Shown here: piece by piece, positions 1 to 4,563 of the stretch
Position numbering within the stretch: position 1 is the first letter of the stretch
Layout of the letters: every line of letters begins with the position of its first letter
Assembly (NCBI GenBank): GCA_030652635.1
Contig: JAUSPW010000457.1
Coordinates: 1 to 5,245, forward strand
Source: Pseudohongiella sp.
GTDB lineage: Bacteria > Pseudomonadota > Gammaproteobacteria > Pseudomonadales > Pseudohongiellaceae
Length of the DNA: 5,245 nucleotides
Direction: 5' to 3'
Translations under genes and position numbers: made by a program
The notes under the pieces: generated by a model
Seen by the model: only the letters and a program-made list of their open reading frames with translations
The model's database searches: none
Told to the model about the DNA's origin: nothing

Positions 1-559
1 TGCTATTTGGTCCGGAGGTGCCAAGTTGTGAAGCGGGCTCGCCTGTGAATAGTTCAAATCCGGGGACATTTCCGAATACATCGATGATCTGGCTGCCGTG
101 ATTGGGGGGGGCCAGCATGACAACCCGCCCCAGTTCCTCGATGGTGTTGTCTTTAAAGAAGTAGCGCACGAGTATGCCGCCCAGTGAATGTGTCGCAAAG
201 TGTATGCGTTCCGCTTCTTGTTTCAGGCAGTCGGTGATTCCTTCATTGACGGCCAGGTTGGCCAGCTCCTGAATATTGTAGTCACGCGAGTCGTAGTGCA
301 CATTGCTGACGGTGTAACCCTCTTCAGTCAATATTCTGGCCATTTTCTGCATAGAAAAGTCGGTGCGACTGAGTCCGTGCAGCAGTACGACACATTCTTT
401 TCCAAGGATAGTGTTTCGTACTGACTCTGCTGACCACGCGTTTGACAGCAAAAAAGGGAAGATCAGGCAGGCTAAAATTGCACGCACAGACTCCCCGTGC
501 CGCATGGGCGCAGTGGAAATGAAACAAATGGCTGCAATAAAGCGATTGATGGTGCTCAT
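1..559 (-). CDS. Secreted lipase/esterase-like alpha/beta hydrolase, N-terminal part (3' end beyond window)
   Basis: No stop is met before base 1, so 186 codons are visible and the C-terminus, with the catalytic Asp and His, is missing. Counting from the ATG at 559, an HGL oxyanion-type motif lies at residues 61-63. The nucleophile elbow THSLGG is at 123-128, with Ser125 the likely catalytic serine. A conserved APPNHGS stretch sits at 150-156, as in the bacterial lipase / PGAP1-like group. Known for the family: hydrolysis of carboxylic esters or lipids; the substrate cannot be told here. An in-frame TAA lies directly before the ATG at 559. A second ATG at 505 (residue 19) would start a cleaner Sec signal peptide: basic residues, a hydrophobic stretch at about 27-38, and an AWSA cleavage site near 44. 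Neither start has a strong ribosome binding site. The gene diverges from the copper-protein locus, so a functional link is not implied. Confidence 0.85.
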   Translation of the reverse strand, partial: MSTINRFIAAICFISTAPMRHGESVRAILACLIFPFLLSNAWSAESVRNTILGKECVVLLHGLSRTDFSMQKMARILTEEGYTVSNVHYDSRDYNIQELANLAVNEGITDCLKQEAERIHFATHSLGGILVRYFFKDNTIEELGRVVMLAPPNHGSQIIDVFGNVPGFELFTGEPASQLGTSGPNS

Positions 560-567
560 TTACTCAC

Positions 568-596
568 ATCATCACTGTCGGGTTGATTCAGGTCAA
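568..596 (-). promoter_or_regulatory. Possible sigma70-type promoter for the hydrolase gene
   Basis: Read on the minus strand, TTGACC (591-596) and GATGAT (568-573) are separated by 17 bases and match the -35 and -10 consensus at 5/6 and 4/6. Transcription would begin near 561, almost on the ATG at 559. That would give a leaderless message from 559, or a short leader to the internal ATG at 505. It is a weak match judged by eye. Confidence 0.3.
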
Positions 597-635
597 GCTG
601 CTTGCGTTAAGGGAGTGTGACAATCGCCGCCATTC

Positions 636-676
636 CCGGTGATTTGGCTATGTTGTCGCGAACACTCTGTCACCGG
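636..676. promoter_or_regulatory. 7-base inverted repeat, possible operator
   Basis: CCGGTGA (636-642) and TCACCGG (670-676) are exact reverse complements separated by 27 bases. The site is upstream of the hydrolase start and lacks a following T-run, so it is not a terminator. A regulator site is possible, but the long spacer makes this uncertain and no known consensus is recognised. Confidence 0.3.
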
Positions 677-799
677 TAGTTTACAAGTGGCAGTGGCAAT
701 GGGGTATGCATGAGTAAGTCTCGCAACTAATTGCCAGTGTTACAAATTCATAGGGTTCATGTTACTCTTCGATGGCGGTTCACGTCTAATTGAAGCGAC

Positions 800-834
800 A
801 CACTTTGTTGCAAAAATGAGCTGACAATCGTTGT
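800..834. promoter_or_regulatory. Upstream element shared with monooxygenase copy 2
   Basis: TTTGTTGCAAA (804-814) is followed after 15 bases by GTTGT (830-834). The same two elements with the same 15-base gap occur upstream of copy 2, at 3248-3258 and 3274-3278. Extending leftward, 14 of 15 bases match (800-814 against 3244-3258), while the bases in between have diverged. The distance to the start codon is also similar, about 166 versus 149 bases. This suggests a common regulator site or promoter component kept since duplication. It is not seen upstream of copy 3 or of the redoxin gene. Confidence 0.45.
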
Positions 835-860
835 ACTAGTTCTGAAAGTTCAGATACGAT
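831..860 (+). promoter_or_regulatory. Weak promoter candidate with dyad, upstream of copy 1
   Basis: TTGTAC (831-836) and TACGAT (855-860) are spaced by 18 bases and match the -35/-10 consensus poorly (3/6 and 4/6). Between them lies a dyad, TCTGAA-AG-TTCAGA (841-854), which could bind a regulator. Transcription from here would give a leader of about 115 bases. No better sigma70 match was found in the gap, so an activated or alternative-sigma promoter is equally possible. Confidence 0.25.
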
Positions 861-965
861 CCATCGCAATGCTGATAAACAAGTATTTGATGCAGACAGA
901 AGACAGTACAGCGGTAGTTGCTGTCGGGGGTAGTCCCGGATAGACTTTTAGCCGCTTAACCCTGC

Positions 966-972
966 GGGAGGA
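966..972 (+). promoter_or_regulatory. Ribosome binding site of copy 1
   Basis: GGGAGGA lies 8 bases before the ATG at 981. It is close to the ideal Shine-Dalgarno sequence and spacing, which fixes the start and suggests efficient translation. Confidence 0.8.
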
Positions 973-980
973 ATTCCAAC

Positions 981-1940
981 ATGAAAAAGACCAGTATGAC
1001 AGCTATGCTCGCTCTGGCGGCTGCAGTTAGTTTTCAGGCTAATGCGGCAACCGGTGTAGACCCACTGACCCAGATCAAACCAGTAGATGCCGAGTGGTTC
1101 TACAACGGTGCTGAGCCAGATTTTGTTGTAGAAGTACCTAGCTTTACTGTTCCAGCAACCGGCGTAATCGACTACATCGACTCCGTAATTCCTTTGGAAT
1201 TCGGTGAAGATCGTTGGGTCAAAGCTGTTCAGTTCATTCCAGGTGACAAGCGAGTTCTGCACCACCTTCTGAGCTACGTAGTTGCTGATGGCCAGAACGC
1301 CGCAGACGGCATGATCGACGAGACCGTTAATGACGATCGTCGTGAGTTCCTGGAAGGCTACGCGCCAGGCAAAGAGTACGCAACAGAGTTCCCCGAGAAC
1401 ACTGGTGTGTTTATGCCTGACGGTTCTGCACTGCGTATGAGCATCCACTACACCTCTTTCGGTCAGGAAACTACCGACAGCACTCGTGTAGGCCTGTGGT
1501 TTGCAGACAAGGACGCTGAGCCAGAGTACGAGTACCGTACTTACTCAGTTTCTACCCCAATGAACCAGATCAAGATTCCAGCTGGCGCAATGGAGTATGC
1601 ATCCAACGCAACGCACGTGTTTGAAAATGACATTACCCTGTACGGCTTCCGAGCTCACATGCACTACCGTGGCAAGTCCATGGCGGCACGCGTGATTTAC
1701 CCGGACAACACTGTTGAAGAAATCATCAACGTAGCTGACTACAACTTCGCATGGCAGCCAACTTACCGTATGGCTGAGCCAATGGTTCTGCCAGCTGGTT
1801 CACGCGTTGTTGTTGAAGGTCTGTTTGACAATTCACAGTACAACGTAGGTAACCCGGATCCGAACGTAGACGCCATCGGCGGCCTGCAGAGCTGGGAAGA
1901 AATGTTCATCGGTTACTTCTCTTACACTGATAACAAGTAA
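981..1940 (+). CDS. Secreted copper type II monooxygenase-like protein (PHM/DBM-like core), copy 1
   Basis: This 319-residue protein has a Sec signal peptide (MKKTS, hydrophobic 6-18, likely cleavage after QANA at 22) and then a PHM-type two-domain core. In the family, two separate coppers hydroxylate a C-H bond with O2 and an outside reductant. The expected CuH ligands are His94, His95 and His156. The CuM ligands are His226 and His228 (HMH) and Met308 (WEEMFIGYF), which matches the rat enzyme pattern HH, H, HxH, M. Other family marks are VPATGVIDY (57-65), PGDKRVLHH (87-95), RGKSM (230-234) and FDNS (282-285). There is no cysteine, so the disulfides of animal enzymes are absent. The strong ribosome binding site and near-exclusive TAC for Tyr suggest high expression. 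Substrate unknown; monooxygenase activity is inferred, and a copper-binding or carrier role is the alternative. Confidence 0.85.
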   Translation: MKKTSMTAMLALAAAVSFQANAATGVDPLTQIKPVDAEWFYNGAEPDFVVEVPSFTVPATGVIDYIDSVIPLEFGEDRWVKAVQFIPGDKRVLHHLLSYVVADGQNAADGMIDETVNDDRREFLEGYAPGKEYATEFPENTGVFMPDGSALRMSIHYTSFGQETTDSTRVGLWFADKDAEPEYEYRTYSVSTPMNQIKIPAGAMEYASNATHVFENDITLYGFRAHMHYRGKSMAARVIYPDNTVEEIINVADYNFAWQPTYRMAEPMVLPAGSRVVVEGLFDNSQYNVGNPDPNVDAIGGLQSWEEMFIGYFSYTDNK

Positions 1941-1974
1941 GTTGTAAGCAAGTGACTGTTTGAGCAGCAAAATC

Positions 1975-2013
1975 AAGAGGGGCTGCTTCCTGACGGAGCG
2001 GCCCCTTTTGTTT
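1975..2013 (+). terminator. Intrinsic terminator after copy 1
   Basis: The core stem is AGGGGC (1978-1983) with GCCCCT (2001-2006). It extends inward through mostly paired bases to a CTGAC loop (1990-1994) and outward by A-T pairs, and is followed by TTTTGTTT. It lies about 35 bases past the stop codon. This GC-rich hairpin with a U-tract separates copy 1 from the redoxin gene. Confidence 0.85.
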
Positions 2014-2047
2014 GCCGGTTGTAAAAGATGATTTAATTTGATACAGG

Positions 2048-2080
2048 TATGACACGGTTTTTTTTATGCCTGTTGTCATA
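2048..2080. promoter_or_regulatory. Inverted repeat over the -35 box, possible operator
   Basis: TATGACA (2048-2054) and TGTCATA (2074-2080) are exact reverse complements 19 bases apart. The right arm overlaps the -35 hexamer TTGTCA. A second pair, ACAGG (2043-2047) and CCTGT (2069-2073), directly abuts the left of each arm. Overlap with the promoter fits repressor or activator binding; no known regulator consensus is recognised. Confidence 0.4.
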
Positions 2081-2101
2081 AGTTTGCGCCAGATTAATAA
2101 T
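2073..2101 (+). promoter_or_regulatory. Sigma70-type promoter of the redoxin-cytochrome c gene
   Basis: TTGTCA (2073-2078) and AATAAT (2096-2101) each match the consensus at 5/6 and are spaced by exactly 17 bases. Transcription would start near 2108, leaving a leader of about 140 bases. This is the best promoter in the window and supports independent transcription of this gene. Confidence 0.6.
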
Positions 2102-2248
2102 TTGTTAAGTCCAGTAGAGTAGACTTGCTTGCGCAATGTCTTGCTGTAAACCACTAACCAAAACAATAATATGTCGCAGAATGTGATGTCCTTCGAGATC
2201 ACAGTCCTGCAGAATTATCCAGAGAGAGAGAAAGAGGGTTCGTTCATC

Positions 2249-3112
2249 ATGAAAAAAATCAGCTTGCTGGCGATGTTTACCTTAGCCGCTGCATTCAGTG
2301 TAAGTGCCCAAGCCGCCGATCGTGTTGGCGATTTTACGCTGATCGATAACACAGGCAAAGCTCACCAGTTGAGCAAGTATGCCTATAACAAGGCTTTGGT
2401 TATTGTTTCCCAGGCGACTGGCTGTGAAACCAACCAGGAAAACATTGCTCGATATAAACAACTTCGAACCAACTGGGATCACCGTGGTGTGAGTTTTGTT
2501 ATGCTGAACTCCGATGCCAGTGATGACCGTACTGGTATCCGCGCTGAAGAAGCCGTCTGGCAATACGATTTCCCGATTCTGGACGACGAAACACAATTGG
2601 TGGCAGAGTCACTGGGTGTGACGTATGCCGGTCAAGTAATTGTGGTTGACCCAGTGCGTATGAATATTCTGTACCGTGGTCCGCTGCCTGCTCAGCCTGC
2701 CAACGCACCGCTGGGTCAAGTGTTGACTGCGATTGTTGCTGATGGCGCCGACAGCCGTCAGATGGAGACTGTTGCCGTAGAAGCTGAAGTGCCAGCGAGC
2801 TGTGCACTGACGTTCCCTGCGCGTGATGCAAACATGGCTGATGTGCCTGACTATGAAACCGTCATTGCCCCGATCCTGATCGAGCGTTGTGTGGGTTGTC
2901 ACGTTGAAGGTGGTATCGGCCCATTCGCAATGAACAGCCACATGATGATTCAGGGCTGGAGCCCAATGATTCGTGAAGTCATCATGACCGGTCGTATGCC
3001 TCCAATGCAAATCGACCCGACTGTGCGTGAGTGGACTAACTCAGGTAACATTCCGATAGAAGAGCGTCAGAAACTCATCCATTGGATCACGGCTGGTTCT
3101 CCCCGCAACTGA
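2249..3112 (+). CDS. Secreted redoxin domain plus c-type cytochrome domain protein
   Basis: The product has 287 residues. The start at 2249 gives a classic signal peptide (MKK, hydrophobic 6-18, cleavage near AQAA, 20-23), with AGAGGG (2232-2237) as ribosome binding site at a rather long spacing. Residues 24-165 are a redoxin/thioredoxin-like fold: GDFTLID (27-33), a single cysteine in ATGCETN (56-62), GVSFVMLNSD (80-89), and VIVVDP followed by YRG (130-144). The usual second cysteine is missing, and the position expected for the cis-proline reads TYAGQ. Residues 200-287 are a cytochrome c domain with the heme site CVGCH (214-218) and Met250 in GRMPP as likely distal ligand. Cys185 lies between the domains. 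In fused bacterial relatives, as I recall, this pair precedes a copper monooxygenase domain, which here is encoded by separate flanking genes. The likely role, inferred, is electron delivery to or handling of those copper proteins. Confidence 0.85.
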   Translation: MKKISLLAMFTLAAAFSVSAQAADRVGDFTLIDNTGKAHQLSKYAYNKALVIVSQATGCETNQENIARYKQLRTNWDHRGVSFVMLNSDASDDRTGIRAEEAVWQYDFPILDDETQLVAESLGVTYAGQVIVVDPVRMNILYRGPLPAQPANAPLGQVLTAIVADGADSRQMETVAVEAEVPASCALTFPARDANMADVPDYETVIAPILIERCVGCHVEGGIGPFAMNSHMMIQGWSPMIREVIMTGRMPPMQIDPTVREWTNSGNIPIEERQKLIHWITAGSPRN

Positions 3113-3170
3113 TCCTGGTGCCTGGATGATACGCTTATAAAGCGACATTCAGGCCCACTAGACTGATCAA

Positions 3171-3206
3171 AAAAAGGCCACCCTTGGTTTCAAAGGTGGC
3201 CTTTTT
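3171..3206 (+). terminator. Intrinsic terminator after the redoxin-cytochrome gene
   Basis: A perfect 12-pair stem joins AAAAAGGCCACC (3171-3182) to GGTGGCCTTTTT (3195-3206), with a 12-base loop, about 60 bases past the stop. The T-run on one side and A-run on the other mean it could work in both directions. Confidence 0.88.
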
Positions 3207-3243
3207 GCATTTAAGTAACAATTTCTTGCGTCAAGTCAATGCT

Positions 3244-3278
3244 ACATTTTGTTGCAAATCTTATAACTGCGCAGTTGT
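3244..3278. promoter_or_regulatory. Upstream element of copy 2, shared with copy 1, with palindrome
   Basis: TTTGTTGCAAA (3248-3258) and GTTGT (3274-3278) repeat the copy 1 element with the same 15-base gap. Unlike copy 1, the gap here contains most of a perfect 12-base palindrome, AACTGCGCAGTT (3265-3276), and a TATAAC (3262-3267) that could serve as a -10 box. No good -35 box lies 16-18 bases before it, so activator dependence is possible. Confidence 0.4.
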
Positions 3279-3391
3279 GTTGCCGCCAAGGCTGGTTTAC
3301 GATCGTCGTTAATGCAAGATGAGTGGTGTGCAGAATACAAACCGCAAGCTGATTTCGCGGCAAGTATCTTGCTCGAATCGCTTATTCCCGT

Positions 3392-3399
3392 AAGAGGAG
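3392..3399 (+). promoter_or_regulatory. Ribosome binding site of copy 2
   Basis: AAGAGGAG lies 8 bases before the ATG at 3408. It selects that start over the in-frame ATG at 3312, which has no such site and would put 32 non-signal residues before the signal peptide. Confidence 0.8.
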
Positions 3400-3407
3400 C
3401 ATTAATA

Positions 3408-4364
3408 ATGAAAAGAACAAGTTTGACTGCTGCACTTGCTTTGGTTGCAGCCTGGGGTGTTCAGGCCCAGGCAGGGGTAGATCCGCTTACGCAGATTCAA
3501 CCACCACAAAGCGAGTGGACTTACAACGGCTCGGCGCCTGATCATATCGTAGAAGTGCCTGCATTTACTGTCCCTGCCACTGGCGTCATCGACTACATCA
3601 ACTCTGTCATTCCGTTGGAATTCGAAGAAGAGAGATGGGTTAAGGCCGTTCAGTTTATCCCGGGTGACAAGCGCGTATTGCACCATTTGTTGTCCTATGT
3701 TGTAGCTGATGACGGCGGCAACGAAGGCACCATCAATGAAGAAGATAACGACCCACGACGTGAATTCCTCGAAGGCTATGCGCCGGGTAAGGAGTATGCA
3801 ACAGAGTTCCCGGTAAACACGGGTATTAAAGTGCCAACAGGCTCTGCATTGCGTATGAGTATTCACTACACCTCTTTTGGGCAGGAAACCATGGACAACA
3901 CCCGTGTTGGCCTGTGGTTCCATGATCCGGAAGCTGCTCCTGAGTTGGAGTACCACACATACTCAGTCTCTGCTAATGGTGCTGGCAACTTGCAGATACC
4001 TGCAGGTGCGATGAACCATGAAATGGCAGCAACCCATGTGTTTGATGATGCCATTGTGCTTCACGGTTTCCGTGCGCATATGCACTATCGTGGCAAGTCC
4101 ATGAGTGCCCGTGTGATATACCCGGATAACTCAGTTGAGGACATCATCAACGTGGCAGACTACAACTTTGCCTGGCAGCCAACGTACCGTATGGCTGAGC
4201 CAATGACTCTGCCGGCCGGTTCACGGGTTGTTGTAGAAGGCTTGTTTGATAACTCACAGTACAATCCCGGCAACCCTGATCCAACAGTCATGGCTGTTGG
4301 TGGACCACAGAGCTGGGAAGAAATGTTTATCGGTTACTTCTCGTACACCAAAGTTCCTGAATAA
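3408..4364 (+). CDS. Secreted copper type II monooxygenase-like protein (PHM/DBM-like core), copy 2
   Basis: The product has 318 residues: a signal peptide (MKRTS, hydrophobic 6-18, cleavage after QAQA at 22) and a full PHM-like core. All copper ligands are in place: His92, His93 and His153 for CuH; His224, His226 and Met306 for CuM. No cysteine is present in the mature protein. It aligns with copy 1 throughout, with roughly four fifths of residues identical by eye and two one-residue gaps, one after the His-His pair and one near residue 190. The His-His-proximal segment (101-116) is strongly acidic and differs from copy 1. Compared with copy 1 it has extra histidines at 46, 183, 204 and 219. 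It is transcribed apart from its neighbours, lying between terminators at 3171-3206 and 4417-4446. The family reaction is O2-dependent hydroxylation; substrate and actual activity are unknown. Confidence 0.85.
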   Translation: MKRTSLTAALALVAAWGVQAQAGVDPLTQIQPPQSEWTYNGSAPDHIVEVPAFTVPATGVIDYINSVIPLEFEEERWVKAVQFIPGDKRVLHHLLSYVVADDGGNEGTINEEDNDPRREFLEGYAPGKEYATEFPVNTGIKVPTGSALRMSIHYTSFGQETMDNTRVGLWFHDPEAAPELEYHTYSVSANGAGNLQIPAGAMNHEMAATHVFDDAIVLHGFRAHMHYRGKSMSARVIYPDNSVEDIINVADYNFAWQPTYRMAEPMTLPAGSRVVVEGLFDNSQYNPGNPDPTVMAVGGPQSWEEMFIGYFSYTKVPE

Positions 4365-4416
4365 ACGTCTATTACTGAATGCTCAGTCGTAACTGGGTGT
4401 TCGGTGGCTAAAAACT

Positions 4417-4446
4417 AAAAAACCGCCCCTGAAAAGGCGGTTTTTT
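4417..4446 (+). terminator. Intrinsic terminator after copy 2
   Basis: AAAAAACCGCC (4417-4427) pairs with GGCGGTTTTTT (4436-4446) around an 8-base loop, about 50 bases past the stop. The flanking A-run makes it potentially bidirectional. It separates copy 2 from copy 3. Confidence 0.88.
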
Positions 4447-4500
4447 CTATTTAAACAGCTCTGAAATTGAGTTAAGTCAAATTAATGATTTTCGGATGGA

Positions 4501-4530
4501 GTGACACTGTCGTCACGGGCAATTCTCCCG
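4501..4530. promoter_or_regulatory. Short dyads upstream of copy 3
   Basis: GTGAC (4501-4505) and GTCAC (4512-4516) form a dyad with a 6-base centre. They are followed by a small CGGG/CCCG hairpin (4516-4519 with 4527-4530). Both lie 35-65 bases before the copy 3 start. They may be an operator or leader structure. No clear promoter hexamers were found in this 199-base gap, and it lacks the element shared by copies 1 and 2. Confidence 0.25.
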
Positions 4531-4550
4531 ACTATCAAGTGACAGACAAT

Positions 4551-4555
4551 AGGAG
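4551..4555 (+). promoter_or_regulatory. Ribosome binding site of copy 3
   Basis: AGGAG lies 8 bases before the ATG at 4564, the same spacing as in copies 1 and 2. Confidence 0.75.
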
Positions 4556-4563
4556 CTGACTAA

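Larger units (their letters stand above)
560..980. other. Divergent intergenic region
   Basis: This 421-base gap separates the minus-strand hydrolase from monooxygenase copy 1. I see no convincing gene; reading frames are short and lack both a ribosome binding site and a recognisable product. It must hold both divergent promoters. It contains the dyad at 636-676, the motif shared with copy 2 at 800-834, a short dyad at 841-854, and a 9-base direct repeat TGACAATCG at 618-626 and 822-830, which may be chance. Confidence 0.7.
1941..2248. other. Intergenic region and leader of the redoxin-cytochrome gene
   Basis: The gap holds the copy 1 terminator, then the redoxin promoter with its dyad, then a leader of about 140 bases. 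The redoxin reading frame can be extended in frame to an ATG at 2171, but that would put 26 hydrophilic residues before a typical signal peptide, so 2171-2248 is treated as untranslated. The leader has a TGTGAT/ATCACA stem (2182-2187 with 2198-2203) and a purine run (2221-2237). No other gene is seen. Confidence 0.65.

Noticed and set aside
188..620. Two plus-strand open frames (188-424 and 363-620)
   Set aside because: Both largely overlap the hydrolase gene on the other strand, whose catalytic motifs are clear. They show no domain or start signal.
948..1448. Long antisense open frame opposite copy 1, with similar ones opposite copy 2 (3402-3956) and copy 3 (4579-5112)
   Set aside because: They resemble each other only because the sense genes are paralogues. 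They lack ribosome binding sites and recognisable domains, while the sense strand has signal peptides and copper motifs.
2043..2080. RNA pseudoknot formed by the interleaved arms upstream of the redoxin gene
   Set aside because: Both connecting loops would be zero bases long, which is sterically unlikely, and the site lies upstream of the predicted transcription start.
2182..2203. CRP-like site TGTGA...TCACA
   Set aside because: The half-sites are 12 bases apart rather than the 6 needed by CRP, and the site lies downstream of the predicted promoter.
2171..2248. N-terminal extension of the redoxin-cytochrome protein from the ATG at 2171
   Set aside because: It would place 26 polar residues before a typical Sec signal peptide, and there is a purine-rich site before the ATG at 2249.
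2499..3010. Minus-strand open frames opposite the redoxin-cytochrome gene
   Set aside because: They are shadows of a gene with a heme motif and signal peptide; their composition is unlike a real protein.
3312..3407. N-terminal extension of copy 2 from the ATG at 3312
   Set aside because: A strong ribosome binding site precedes 3408, the signal peptide starts there, and copies 1 and 3 have no such extension.
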